From assembly GCA_036874045.1 (NCBI GenBank), contig CM072337.1, forward strand, positions 5,208,001 to 5,272,000: 64,000 bases of DNA, written 5' to 3'. Position numbers and translations under genes: made by a program. The first letter of the stretch is position 1. Every line of letters begins with the position of its first letter. The notes below the pieces were generated by a model. That model searched no databases. It saw only the letters and a list, made by a program, of their open reading frames with translations, and was not told where the DNA came from. This DNA is from Cymodocea nodosa (taxonomy: Eukaryota; Streptophyta; Magnoliopsida; Alismatales; Cymodoceaceae). This document shows, in pieces, positions 46,990 to 59,590 of this stretch.

Positions 46990-47526
46990 AATCGGGTCAC
47001 TTCCCACGCAAAACTCTTGCTCTCTCATCCATGGAATTATGGTTAACTCTATGGACTAAGTACGTGGACTTAACTACAGTACTCCGTTGAGTTACAGTTA
47101 ACTCAACGGGGTAAATTCGTTCACTTATCCTAAACTCAACAGAGTAAGTTCGTTGAGTTATGTGTAGCTCAACGGACTTCCCGTAAAGTTATATCTAATA
47201 ATAAAAAAATGCATATAATAATATTTACTTCGGTCAAGACCAAAGAATTTCCGGTCGAGCCGATCTTACTTTTTCTACACTTTAAATTTTTCTAGTCAAA
47301 CCGTTATATTCCTCAATTGAACCTAAACTACATATATATATATATATATATATATTTTTTCTCTCTCTATTAGTTGAACGATACTGTACTTCGGTAACAC
47401 CGACATTAAACTAAATATAATATAAATATCCTTTTTTTATATTTTTGTGTTTTGGTCAAACTGATGGATCTTGTCGGTTAAATCGCAACAATTTTTCTCT
47501 TTTTTTTATACTTAGAAAATTTCTTA
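46990..47526 (-). other. Spacer between integrase and env-like ORF of Gypsy-3
   Basis: Non-coding. Palindromic TAACTCAACGGGG / TTCGTTGAGTTA motifs at 47080-47190 and an (AT)n tract at about 47332-47353. No LTR boundary was found here. Confidence 0.65.
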
Positions 47527-49067
47527 CTAAGTGAAGCTTGAGTAATCCTCTACTTTTACTTTTTTTATAATTCCAAAGGAACTTTTTGATATTTTCAAAA
47601 TAGGCCTAAGTCTTTGTCCATTTACTTTAAATATATTCTGATTCTTAGAATTTTCAATTTCAATAACTCCATAGAGATAAATATTTCAAACTATGTAGGG
47701 TCCTACCCATCGAGATCTTAATTTTCCTAGATGGTTATGGAGTCTAGTCATGTAAAGATATACTTCTTGTCCTATTTCAAAGGTTTTTGGAATAATTTTT
47801 CTATCATGCTAGAACTTCATTTTCTCTTTTTCTCTTATAATTTTTGAATAAGCTTCATTCCTAAATTCTTCTAATTCAATCAATTGGATTTTCCTATTTT
47901 CAGTAACTTGATTTAAATTAGTGTTGAGAGATTTTAATGCCCAATAGGCTTTATGTTCAATTTCTACTAGTAAATGACAACTTTTTCCACATACTAGCCT
48001 AAAGGGTGACATACCTAAGCTTGTCTTATAAGCAGTTCTGCAAGCCCAAAGTGCATCTATCAATCTATTAGCCCAATCTGTTCTAGTAGGATTTACTACT
48101 TTTTCTAAGATTAACTTAATTTGTTTGTTTGCACTTTCTACTTGTCCACTAGTTTGCAGATGATATGATGTTGCAATTTTGTGGTTTACTCCATATTTCT
48201 TCATTAAGGCTTCAAAACTTCTATTACAGAAATGAGTTCCTCTATCACTGATAATAGCTTTAGGTATCCCAAATCTGGCAATTATATTTGTTCTTATAAA
48301 TTGTATTACCACTTTATTGTCATTAGTTTTTGTAGGAATAGCTTCTATCCATTTAGATACATAATCCAACCCAACAATATATAATTAAATTGATTAGACA
48401 TAGGAAATTGACCCATAAAATCTATTTCCCACACATCAAATATTTCAACCTCAACAATAGGATTAAGAGGTAGCATATTCCTCTTTGATATTCTTCCTAT
48501 TTGTTGACATTTTAAACAGCTTAAGCAATATTTATGAGCATCTTTGAATAGTGTTGGCCAATAAAATCAACATTGTAAAATTTTAGCGGCAGTTTTCCCT
48601 GAACCAAAATGCCCTCCACAAGCTTGGTCATGGCAAAAAGACAATATGCTTTGATATTCAGTTTCTGGAACACACCTCCTTAAAACCATATCAGGGCATT
48701 TCTTAAATAAGTATGAGTCTTCCCAATAGTAATATTTTACTCTTGAAAAGAACAATTTCTAATCCTATCTATTCCAATCTTTAGGTGTTAAACTAGTAAC
48801 TAAGTAATTAACTATGCCTACATACCAAGGCATTGCGTTGATGGTCATTAATTTTTCATCAAGAAAATTATCCTAAATTTCAACATTTGATTTTTCTATT
48901 TGTAATCTTGATAAATGATCTGCTACTACATTCTCACAACCTTTTTTATCTTTAATTTCTAAATCAAATTCTTGTAATAATAATATCCACCGGATCAATC
49001 TCGGTTAGGTCTCTTTTTTTGCTATTGGGTTTCTTAAACCTGAATGATCCGTGTATACTATCACTTT
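47527..49067 (-). pseudogene. pol: Gypsy-3 RNase H (part) and integrase (broken)
   Basis: Right of 48790 is the end of RNase H, continuing the sequence cut at 57619 by Copia-4. The integrase zinc-binding region is at 48500-48755 (CHDQACGGHFGSGKTAAKIL) with the paired Cys near 48505-48520. The core has [29 protein letters not shown] and [11 protein letters not shown] at 47809-48369, so the second Asp and the Glu are present. A C-terminal part with GPYIV-like and FKVNGQRLRP motifs runs to the stop at 47527-47529. Stops lie near 48560, 48385 and 47806. Confidence 0.87.
49063..49067. repeat. Left target-site duplication of Copia-4
   Basis: acttt, identical to 57619-57623. Joining the flanks restores the RNase H sequence seen uninterrupted at 95-120 in Gypsy-1. 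Confidence 0.95.
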
Positions 49068-50775
49068 TGTTAGGATCGATAGGCTCACTAGAGGGGGTGA
49101 ATGGTGAACGTGTGTAGTTTTAAGATTCTTTTGATGTTGAATCAAATGATTCAACAAAAATGAAATGAAATGAAACTAAGAGAATGCAAATCAGCAAAGA
49201 TAAGAAACACACAACAAATTTTTAGGTGGTTCACCAAATTGGCTAGTCCACCCCCAAGATTCACTTGGGCTTCACTAAGTGTTTCAACACTTACACACTT
49301 GCTTTCAGGTTAAAGCAAGAACCAACTACATAGAAGTTTTCAGGTAAAAACTCAGTAAACCAACCTTTAGAGTTTTCAGGTCGAAACTCAAACCAACACT
49401 GTATGTAGCTTTCAGGTTGAAACTACGAACCAACAACTTTAATCCTTCAATCAGAGTTTTGCACATAGAGCTTTTTCTGTAGTAGATCTTTGGAATATGC
49501 TTCACTGTTTGCAGACTTAAGTGTAAATAGAATTTTGAGTATAGCTCACTGTATCTCCGTTGTCTGTATTTTGTATATATACCTGATATATACAATGATC
49601 ATATTTTTCTCCAATGGATGTATTCTACTGTACTTGATTAACCTCAAGTCCCAATACGGCAAGTGACCGTTCAGAAAATCATTTCAAGATATCTTACCGA
49701 TTTTCCTGTTCTTTTGGATAGCTTAACTTTTTTTGCCAGGTAGGATTCCAGAATATTTAAATGTGAAGTGTCATTCAATCGGATACTTATAACTGTAACT
49801 CACCGAACAGTTATATACCTACCGATTACTTTAATTTAGCACGTGTATAAAGGGCTGACTTAAGTTTCGGAATGTTACCCTTGTAACTCACCGAAATGCT
49901 TCAGGATTTCGGATAGTTATTTTTTTAACTCTCCGAAAACTTATATGAGCCACTCTCTGGAATTCTACACGTGGGAAATTCAATGACTTAAGTTTCGGAT
50001 AGTTAAACTATAACTCACCGAAACTCTCTTGAAATTTCAGATAGTTATCTTTCTAACTCTTCGAAAACCTATTTGAGCATCTGTTTGGAATTTGGCACGT
50101 GGCAATTTCAATAACTTAAGTTTCGGATAGTTAAACTGTAACTTACCGAAACTCTCTTTGAAAATTTCGGATAGTTATCTAACTCTCTGATTTCCCCTTT
50201 AAAGCTTTCAACTACCGGCTTCTTCATTTTGCACGTGCGTAATAAAATGACTTAAGTTCCGGAAAGTTATGCCTGTAACTTACCGAAAAACTCGAATAGT
50301 TATCTAACTCTCCAAAAAGAAAACTCGGATAGTTATCTAACTCTCCGGCAAGCCCTTTAAACTTTCGTTCTGTATTTCTGCACGTGGTTTATTGAATGAC
50401 TTAACTTCCGGATAGTTATACTTGTAACTCTTCGAAAAATCCTGTAAGCTTCCGGATAGTTATAACTATCCAATCATTCAATACCCTTCATTGTCTGATT
50501 AAATAACTCTCTGAAGGCTTTGTAAAAATTCAGATAGTTATCCTTCTAACTATCTGATAGTCTTGCTGTTGTTTTACTCTTCGGATACTTGAACCTGTAA
50601 CTATCCGATTTTGTTGTATCTTGAAAGTATTATCATTTGGAACCTTCTTGATCTATTCATCTGCATGGAATTTGTTCTAACAGCCTTCTGATCTAATGCA
50701 GAATAGACTTAACTGTGAAATACAATATTTTACCTCACATAGGTTTTGCATTATCAAAATACTCAGGTTCTAACA
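49068..50775 (-). repeat. Copia-4 3' LTR
   Basis: TGTTAGGATC to TTCTAACA, 1708 bp; pairs with 55857-57618. TATA-like box at about 49573-49582. About a dozen TTCGGATAGTTA / TAACTCACCGAAA palindrome halves at 49770-50600 interleave with CACGTG-type motifs (for example near 49845, 49970 and 50095). Confidence 0.95.
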
Positions 50776-50790
50776 ATCTCCCCCTTTTTG
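50776..50790 (-). promoter_or_regulatory. Copia-4 polypurine tract
   Basis: CAAAAAGGGGGAGAT on the minus strand against the 3' LTR; a second copy, AAAAAGGGGGAGGAAT, is at 51031-51046. 50791-51179 is otherwise non-coding and includes an A-run at 51161-51178. Confidence 0.85.
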
Positions 50791-51179
50791 ATAATGACAA
50801 AAATCTTTACAATTATTTACATGTATTTCACTCCCTAGTGTATTTCTATACATTTAGTCACACAAAGAAACATAAAACATGAATTAATCAAAACTATACT
50901 AATGAGAAGGAATTCCTCCCCTTGACTTTGAGCTTACTTCTCCCCCTATCTGTGTGCTGAGTTTTTCATCTCCTTTTAATAATTCTCTTTCAGTGCTTGC
51001 TGGAAATACTGTAAGTGACTGAATTTCCAAATTCCTCCCCCTTTTTGTCATTATATAAAAAGGTGAGGACCACAAAACTGATTTTTTGTAACACTGATAT
51101 TGACTGTATCCTGCACGAGTAGGTTAGCAGAAAAACACGCTCCTATATGGTGAGCTTGATAAAAAAAAAAAAAAAAAAT

Positions 51180-54100
51180 TTAAAGATCTTGTAAAGAACA
51201 TATTCCTAGATTTCGTCTAATATGATTAAAGGTTGATTGATTTAAAGGTTTGGTGAAAATATCTGCAAGTTGATTTTCTATTGGCACAAACTTAAGTGAA
51301 ATGTTCCCTTTCTCCACATGATCTCTTAGAAAATGATGTCTGATCTCGATATGCTTGGCTCTGGAATGAAGTACTGTATTCTTAGATAGACTGATTGCAC
51401 TATTGTTATCACAAAATATGATTGAATTTTGAATTTTCAGTCTGTAATTTGCTAGAGTTTGCTGCATCCAAAGGATTTGTGCACAACACAATCCAACTGC
51501 AATATATTCGGCTTCAGTAGTAGATAATGCTATACAATTTTATTTCCTACTGAACCATGAGATTAAAGAACATCCAAGTAGTTGACAAGTACCACTAGTG
51601 CTTTTTCTATCAGATCTGCTGCCTACATAATCTGCATCACTATAGCTTGTTAAAATCAAGCTACTATCAGCTGAGTAGAATAATCTAAAATCTTTTGTTC
51701 CTTGTAGATATCTGAAAATCCTTTTGACTGATTTCAAATGTGATTCCTTTGGTGATGCTTGAAATCTAGCACACAAGCATACACTGAACATAATATCTGG
51801 CTTGCTAGCTGAAAGGTATAACAGGGATCCAATCATACCTCTATATTGCCTTTGATCCACTACAACACTTGAATCATCCATTTCTATTTTAATGTTTGAA
51901 CTCATTGGAGTATTTGCAGATTTGATGTTTTCATAACCAATTTTCTTCAACATCTCTTTGCAGTATTTTTCTTGGTTGACAAATATACCATTATGCATTT
52001 GATGAATCTGTGATCCCAAGAAAAACTTCAATTCTCCCATCATGCTCATTTCGAATTTATTTTTCATCAAATTCTGAAATGACAAAGATCTTCTGAAGTG
52101 GCTCCAAAAACTATATCATCAACATATATCTGAACAATCAACATGTGCACATCAAAAGTTTTGATAAACAAAGTGCTGTCCACTTTGCCTATAGAAAAAT
52201 TGTTTTCAGTTAAAATTTTTTTCAATTTCTCATACCAAACTCTAGGTGCCTGTTTCAAACCATATAGAGCCTTTCTTAGTTTGTAGACATGATCTAGCTT
52301 GAGTTCATCTTCAAATCTAGGAGGTTGTTTAACAAACACTTCTTCCTGAATTTCTCCATTTAAGAAGGCACTTTTCACATCCATTTGAAACAATCTTATC
52401 TTCATACTACTTGCAAAGGCAAGCAACATTCTGATAGCTTCAATCCTAGCTATAGGAGCAAAAGTTTCTTCATAGTCAATACCTTCCTGTTGATTTTAGC
52501 CTTGAGCAACTAATCGAGCTTTATTCCTGAGAATGTTACCTTCTTCATCTAATTTGTTCTTGAAAATCCATTTAGTTCCAATGATGGATTTTCCTATAGG
52601 TTTTTCTATTAGTTCCCACACATTGTTTTTCTGGAACTGATTTAATTCTTCTTGCATAGCCATTGTCCAGTAGGTATCCTTACAAGCTTCATCTACTGAT
52701 TTTGGCTCTATTTCTGACACAAATGCACAAAAGTTGCAGATATCTTGTGCTTTGCTTCTAGTTTGTACCCCTTTAGATATATTTCCAATAATTTGTTCCT
52801 TAGGATGATCAGATCTACACTTCCAACTGTTATAGTTCTGATATCTATGGTTGAGATTCTGGTCTAATACTTGTGAAATGGTATTCTGCTTGCAGTTATC
52901 ATCTTCAAAATATTCATTTTCACTACCATTATTAATCTTCAGCTTTTTGAAATTCTGGAACAGATCTTCATCAAACTGAACATTTATACTTTCCTCCACT
53001 CTTCTATCTTTAGCAAAATATACTCTATAAGCTTTGCTTCTCGAGGAGTAACCAACAAGTATGGCAGGTTCAAACTTAGCATCAAACTTGTCTTTAGCAT
53101 TTCCTATATTTAAAACAAAACATTTACATCCAAATGTCTTAAAATAGCCTACACTTGGAGTTTTATTGAACCAAATTTCAAAGGGTGTCTTATTCATTGT
53201 GGATCTAATGTGAGTTTTGTTGGAAATGTGACAAGCTGTTCCTATAGCTTCTGCCTAGAGAAATTTAGGAAGATCTGTGGCATTTAGCATAGTTCTAGCT
53301 ATTTCTTGTAGTGTCCTATTTTTCCTTTCCACAACTCCATTTTGAGTAGGAGTTCTAGGACAAGAGAATTCATGCAGAATTCCAAAAGAATTGCAAAGGT
53401 TTTCAAATTCATAGTTTTCAAATTTCCCTCCATGATCACTTCTAATGTTCTTCACTATTAGTTCCTTCTGATTTTGAACTCTAATGCAGAAATTTCTGAA
53501 TTCATTGCAAGTTTCATTTTTATGTGTCAAAAATATTACCCAAGTTAATCTGGAGAAATCATCAACAATAACAAAGGTATATTTTCGACCCCCAAGACTT
53601 GATACTTGAGAAGGACCAAACAAATCTAGATGTAGTAGTTCTAATGGCCTTTTGGTGGACACAACATTTTTGCTGTGAAGAGTAGTTCTTTTCTGCTTCC
53701 CTAGCATACACTCCCTACACACTCTATCCTTCTTAAAAGTGAGTTTAGGTAGTCCCCTAACAATATCATCCGTGGATAGCTTTCTGATATTCTTTATACT
53801 GATGTGACCAAGTCTTCTATGCCACACCCAATCGTCTTCACCAATTGCTACCAAACAGGAGTTGCTTGTAGAATTTTCACATGGAAAGTTTAATGTATAT
53901 ATTGAGCAATTTCTAATACCAGTAAATTTTGTTTCATTTGTGGCAGGATCAATAATGTAGTAGTTTTTAGCATTAAAAGAAACAGTATAACCTTTATCAC
54001 ATAATTGTCCTACACTTAACAAATTTTGTTTTAAACCATTTACATGCAAGACATTCTCAATTATACCACTTTCAGATATAATATTTCCTATTGCAGTTAT

Positions 54101-54239
54101 TTTACACTTTTCATTATTTCCAAACTTAACAGATCCTGAACTTAAGTTTTTAACTGAATCAAGAAAGCTTTTCTTACTTGTCATGTGCTTTGAGAATCCA
54201 CTGTCCACAATCCATTTAGTTGAACGTGCTTGAAACTCC
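51180..54239 (-). pseudogene. pol: Copia-4 protease-integrase-RT-RNase H (nearly complete, few breaks)
   Basis: Protease VDSGFSKHMT at about 54205; GAG-pre-integrase WHRRLGHISIKNIRKL; integrase core LHLDLFGPSQV, SDHGGKFEN and QNGVVERKNRTLQEIA at 53255-54208, giving D, D and E; integrase C-terminal and linker at 52496-53197 (FGCKCFVLN, IGTKWIFKNK); RT at 52067-52429 (QMDVKSAFLNG, ALYGLKQAPRVWY, YVDDIVFGATS) and 51540-52085 (DQRQYRGMIGSLLYL); RNase H end at 51180-51491 (DNNSAISLSKN, LADIFTKPLN). Breaks: TAG near 53252 where Trp is expected, a stop near 52493, a frameshift near 52070-52085, and TAA near 51540 where Gln is expected. Confidence 0.93.
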
Positions 54240-55805
54240 TTGTCTCCCTACAAATTATACTGAGATTAAAGCTTTTGGTACCCAAATCTTCTTAGGTCCA
54301 GTAGAGTTAGTCCTTAAAACATTAAATCTATTGCCTCTTGGCAGCCACATATGACCTGATCTTCATTTGATGGCAAACATAGTGGTGCCATCTCTATAAG
54401 AACGAATCACTCCACCACAATAAGGTATTTCCTATGGTGTAGCATACCCTAAGCCATATTTATTCCCATTTGATCGTTGAGATCCTATTATTTTATTTAG
54501 TTCTTTTTGTCCTTGAGTAAATTTACATATAGTATCTTTCAAATCTGATATAGTAGTTAATAGATTTTTATTTTCATCTTTTAATTCACAGTTATCACAA
54601 CTATACTTATCTAAGTTTGATTTTAGATTTCTATTTTCAACTATAGTTGATTCTAATTCAGCAAATGAATTTTCTAAACAATGATTTAATCTTTTAATTT
54701 CTTTCTTAAAAACTCTACACTTCACATATAAATTATCTACAGTAGATAGAAGACTATTTATGTCTAACTCATCATGCTCATTTTCTAAACTAAAGGAAGT
54801 AGAGCATACCTCTTGTGCAGCAAAACAAACATTTGCTGCTGCTTCTTCTTCAGAATCTGATGAACAGCTTGAAGAGTTACTATCATCCCACGTAGCTTTG
54901 AGAGCCATCTTCTTTTTGTCCTTCAATCTCTTCTTCTTATCTCCTTGATCTTCTTCTGTCTGAAATGGACAGAAGGTCTATATGTGCCCTTGCCTTTTAC
55001 ATTTGAAACATGTAGGGACTGTTCTTTTAGAAGAGCTGGACTTATTCTTTTTCTTCATAAACTTCCTGAAGTTCCTTGCCAACAGCATGATCTCATCATC
55101 GTCTGAGCTTAGAGCTTCCTTTGTAGATGGAAATGTCATTTCCTTTTTCTTTTTAGCTTTCTTTTCAATAGCTCCTTCTTGCTCTTTCCAGTCCTTCATC
55201 TGAGCTTCGTGGGCCAGAAGATTGCCTAACAGTTCTTCAACTGTGTAATTGTTGAGATCCTTGGAATCTTGAATAGATGTGCACTTCTGTTTCCACTCAA
55301 TAGTTAAGCTCCTCAGGATCTTCTGTACCTGTTCACGTGAAGAGAACTCCTTTCCCAAGCCTTTCAGACTGTTAATGATTTCTGTAAATCTAGAAAACAT
55401 TTCAGTTATGTTTTCATCATCATTCATTCTAAACAGTTCTAGTTTTCTCAAAATAATACTAATTTTTGTATCCCTAACTTGGCTTGTACCTTCATGAGTA
55501 ACTTGAAGGATTTTCCAAGCCTCATGAGCAGACTTATATGCAGATACCTTATTATATTGATCAGCAGTTAGTGCACAATAAATGGCATTCAGCCCTCTAG
55601 CATCCAACTAGATGATTTTGTCATCCTCCTCAGACCAGTTCGAAATATCACTAGTTGGAAGTGTAGTTCCAAGAACAACAGTCTTCCAGAGTTTAACATC
55701 TAAACTCCTAAGGAAGTACTCCATTCTATTCTTCCAATAGTTATAATTGGAACCATCGAATAGAGGAGGTTTGTGGATGTTTTGTCCCTCAGCAAATTGA
55801 GCCAT
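54240..55805 (-). pseudogene. gag: Copia-4 gag (few stops)
   Basis: Starts MAQFAEGQNIHKPPLFDG at 55805 with NYWKNRMEYFLRS. A stop at 55605-55607 precedes the 209-residue UBN2-type capsid piece (54978-55607: ILRKLELFRMNDDENITEMF, INSLKGLGKEF). The zinc knuckle CFKCKRQGHI-TFC keeps all Cys/His but has a stop inside it at about 54975. Then 54432-54926: basic and Ser-rich stretch, acidic segment, coiled coil (about residues 55-150), ending KYGLGYATP. Remaining gag-to-protease sequence (54240-54431) has stops. This knuckle contrasts with the Cys-to-Tyr knuckle of Copia-1/2. Confidence 0.9.
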
Positions 55806-55842
55806 AAATCTAGATGGTTAAATCTTATGAAAGATTAACCTT

Positions 55843-55854
55843 GCTCTGATACCA
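55843..55854 (-). promoter_or_regulatory. Copia-4 primer binding site
   Basis: TGGTATCAGAGC on the minus strand, the initiator methionine tRNA type, 2 bases inside the LTR. Confidence 0.93.
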
Positions 55855-55856
55855 AC

Positions 55857-57618
55857 TGTTAGGATCGATAGGCTCACCAGAGGGGGGGTGAATGGTGAAC
55901 GTGTGTAGTTTTAAGATTCTTTTGATGTTGAATCGAATGATTCAACAGAAATGAAATGAACTGAAATTAAGAGAATGCAAATCAGCAAAGATAAGAAACA
56001 CACAGCAAATTTTTAGGTGGTTCACCAAATTGGCTAGTCCACCCCCAAGATTCACTTGGGCATCACTAAGTGTTTCAACACTTACACACTTGCTTTCAGG
56101 TCAAAGCAAGAACCAACTACACAGAAGTTTTCAGGTAAAAACTTCAGTAAACCAACCTCTAGAGTTTTCAAGTCGAAACTCAAACCAACACTATATGTAG
56201 CTTTCAGGTTGAAACTACGAACCAACAACTTTAATCCTTCAATCAGAGTTTTGCGCATAGAGCTTTTTCTACAGTAGATCTTTGTAATATGCTTCACTGT
56301 TTGCAGACTTGAGTGTAAATGGAATTTTGAGTATAGCTCACTATATCTCCATTGTTTGTATTTTGTATATATACCTGATATATACAATGATCATATTTTT
56401 CTCCAACGGATGTATTCTACTGTACTTGATTAGCCTCAAGTCCCAATATGGCAAGTGACCATTCAGAAAATCGTTTCAAGATATCTTACTGATTTTCCTA
56501 TTCTTTTGGATAGTTAGCTATGTAACTCTCCGAAGAGTTTCTGTAACTCACCGAAAGATCACTTAACCTTTTCTGCCAGGTAGGATTCCAGAATATTTAA
56601 ATGTGAGTTGTCATTCAATCAGATACTTATAACTGTAACTCACCGAACAGTTATATACTTGCTGATTGCTTTAATTTAGCACGTGCATAAAGGGCTGACT
56701 TAAGTTTCGGAAGGTTATCCCTGTAACTCACCGAAATGCTTTAGGATTTCGGATAGTTATTTTTCTAACTCTTTGAAAACTTATATGAGCTACTCTCTGG
56801 AATTCTACACGTGAGAAATTCAATGACTTAAGTTTCGGATAGTTAAACTATACGCCGAAACTCTCTTGAAATTTCGGATAGTTATCTTTCGAACTCTCCG
56901 AAAACCTATTTGAGCATCTATTTGGAATTCTACACGTGGCAATTTCAATAACTTAAGTTTCAGATAGTTAAACTATAAATTACCGAAACTCTCTTTGAAA
57001 ATTTCGGATAGTTATCTAACTCTCTGATTTCCCCTTTAAAGCTTTCAACTACCGGCTTCTCCATTTTGCACGTGCGTAATAAAATGACTTATGTTTCGGA
57101 AAGTTATGCCTGTAACTTACCAAAAAACTCGAATAGTTATCTAACTCTCTGAAAAGAAAACTCAGATAGTTATCTAACTCTTCGACAAGCCCTTTAAACT
57201 TCCATTCTGTATTTCTGCATGTGGTTTATTGAATGACTTAACTTTCGGATAGTTATACCTGTAACTCTCTGAAAAATCCTTTAAGCTTCTGGATAGTTAA
57301 CTCCTTAACTATCTGATCATTCAATCCCATTCACTGTTTGATTAAATAACTCTCTGAAGGCTTTGTAAAAATTCGGATAGTTATCCTTCTAACTATTTGA
57401 TAGTCTTGCTGCTGTTTTACTCTTTGGATACTTGAACCTATAACTGTCCGATTTTGTTGTATCTTGAAAGTATTATCATTTGGAACCTTCTTAATCTGTT
57501 CATCTGCATGGAATTTGTTCTAACAGCCTTCTGATCTAATGCAAAATAGACTTAACTGTGAAATACAATATATTACCTCACATAGGTATTGCATTATCAA
57601 AATACTCAGGTTCTAACA
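55857..57618 (-). repeat. Copia-4 5' LTR
   Basis: TGTTAGGATC to TTCTAACA, 1762 bp. It is slightly longer than its partner, mainly from an extra palindrome segment at about 56510-56565. TATA-like box GTATATATACAAA at 56364-56376. Palindrome array at 56510-57450. Confidence 0.95.
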
Positions 57619-57623
57619 ACTTT
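57619..57623. repeat. Right target-site duplication of Copia-4
   Basis: acttt, identical to 49063-49067. Confidence 0.95.
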
Positions 57624-59590
57624 AACTCCAATCAGATATGATCTAAACTTTTCTAAGGCAAACACAACAGCTAACAATTCTTTTTTAGTAGTTGTATAAT
57701 TAACTTGAGCATCATTTAAGGTTTTGCTTGCATAATGAATCATCCTAGGAGATTTTTCAATCTTTTGTCCCAGCATTGCTCCTGTAGCAAAATCAGATGC
57801 ATCACACATTAATTCAAATGGATGGCTCCAATCAGGTGCTTGAATTATAGGAGTTGAAATTAAGCTAGTTTTAAGCTTGAAAAATGCTTCTTTGCAATTT
57901 TTATCAAAATTGAATGGGACATCTTTTAATAGATTGGTTAAAGGTCTAGCTATTTTGCTAAAATCTTTAATAAATCTTCTATAAAATCCAGCATGTCCTA
58001 GAAATGATCTAATATCTTTTACTGATTTAGGTTCTGGTAGATTAGAAATTACTTCTATTTTAGCTTTATCTACTTCCAACCCTTTCTTTGAAACAACATG
58101 TCCTAAGACTATTCCTTGTTTAACCATGAAGTGACATTTTTCCCAATTCAGAACTAGATTTTTTTCCACACAACGTTTTAATACTTGGTCTAAATTGTTT
58201 AAACACACTTCATATGAAGCTCCATAAACAGTAAAATCATCCATAAATATTTCTAAAAAACCTTCAGTCATTCTAGTGAATATGCCTTGCATACACCTTT
58301 GAAAGGTGGTTGGTGCATTGCATAGTCCAAATGGCATTCTCTTAAAAGCATAAGTTCCATTAGGACAGGTGAAAGTTGTTTTCTCTTGATCCTTTAATGC
58401 TACTAGGACTTGGTTATATCCTGAATACCCATTTAAACAAAAATATTCTTGCCCTACTAATTTTTCTAACATTTGATCTATGAGAGGTAAGGGAAAATGA
58501 TCTTTCCTAGTCACTACATTCAGCTTTCTATAATCTATACACACTCTCCAGCCTGATTGAATTCTAATAGGTATCAAGTCTTGACTTTCATTCCTAATAA
58601 CTGTTAATCCTGATTTCTTGGGAACTACATGGATTGGGCTAACCCATGAGCTATCAGAAATCGGATAAATTATGTCATTATCTAACAATTTAACTATTTC
58701 CTTCTTGACTACTTCTTTAAGGTTTGGATTTAATCTTCTCTCAGGAATTCTAACACGTTTAGCATTCTCTTCTAAATATATGTGGTGACAACATAAAGTT
58801 TCATTTAACCCTTTTATATCAGTCATAGTCCATCCTATTGCTTCTTTATAAGTTTTGACTACATCTTTTAATTTAGCAATTTGATCCTCTTTTAAATCTA
58901 AAGTAATAATGATTGGACAAGTTCATTTTTCTTCCAGAAATATATAGGTTAATTCAGGAGGTAAAGATTTTAATTCTAATTGATGCCCATCAAAAGTTAG
59001 AGCTCCTAATTGAACATCATCATTTTCTAAATTATTTTCTTCTTGATCTCCTTCTATATTTATGCTTTCACTTTCCTCTAAAGTTTCAGAATTGAGTTGC
59101 CTATTTAATTCTTCTTGAATCACATCGTCTAGCATATCTCCTTCATCCTCTAAAAAGTCTATAGTATGTAAGGACATTTCTAACTCCTCAAATTCTTCTA
59201 GTTTGAAAATATTTAGTTGAGTATCCTCATTACCATATGCTAACTTCATTACTCTAGTTTTACAATTAATAATAGCCCTTGATGTTGCTAAAAATGGTCT
59301 TCCCAAAATTAAAGATGTATCACTATTTTTATGCTTAATTTGTTGAGAATCCAAAATTACAATATCAATAGGATATATGAAGTTTTTGATTTTAATTAAG
59401 ACATCCTCTATTTTTCCTCTAGGATATCTTATACTTCTATCAGCTAATTGAATAACAGTCCTAGTAGTGATTAAGCCTTCTAATCCTAAGGATGCAAATA
59501 TATCACTTGACATAACATTTATACCTCCACCTAAGTCTATTAAGGTTCTTTCTAGAATGATATTTCTTATGGTGCATGATATAACAGGGA
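57619..59590 (-). pseudogene. pol: Gypsy-3 protease-reverse transcriptase-RNase H start
   Basis: Best-preserved gypsy RT of the window. A 406-codon open frame (57606-58826) covers VSPIHVVPKKSG, WRVCIDYRKLN, MPFGLCNAPTTFQRCM, the FMDDF catalytic box, GHAGFYRRFIKDFSKIARPL and the RNase H start with CDASDFATGAMLGQ. Protease is at 58923-59580: QLADRSIRYPRG, LILGRPFLAT; its active site reads DLGGGINVM where Gypsy-1 has DLGASINVM. A stop near 58918-58922 separates the two pieces. RNase H is cut at 57619 by Copia-4 and resumes at 49067. The residues around the catalytic Asp differ, so protease activity is doubtful. Confidence 0.9.

Larger units (their letters stand above)
49068..57618 (-). mobile_element. 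Copia-4: complete SIRE-like Ty1/copia retrotransposon inserted in Gypsy-3
   Basis: 8551 bp: 3' LTR 49068-50775, PPT, pol, gag, PBS 55843-55854, 5' LTR 55857-57618, with perfect acttt duplications. The family differs from Copia-1/2/3: LTRs are TGTTAGGATCGATAGG...TTCTAACA. There is no env-like ORF between pol and the PPT, only about 390 bp. The coding region is nearly full length with a few stops. The perfect duplication and closely similar LTRs suggest it is among the youngest insertions here. Confidence 0.95.

Noticed and set aside
47330-47356. (AT)n tract as a regulatory element
   Set aside because: A simple microsatellite of about 11 repeats with no supporting context.
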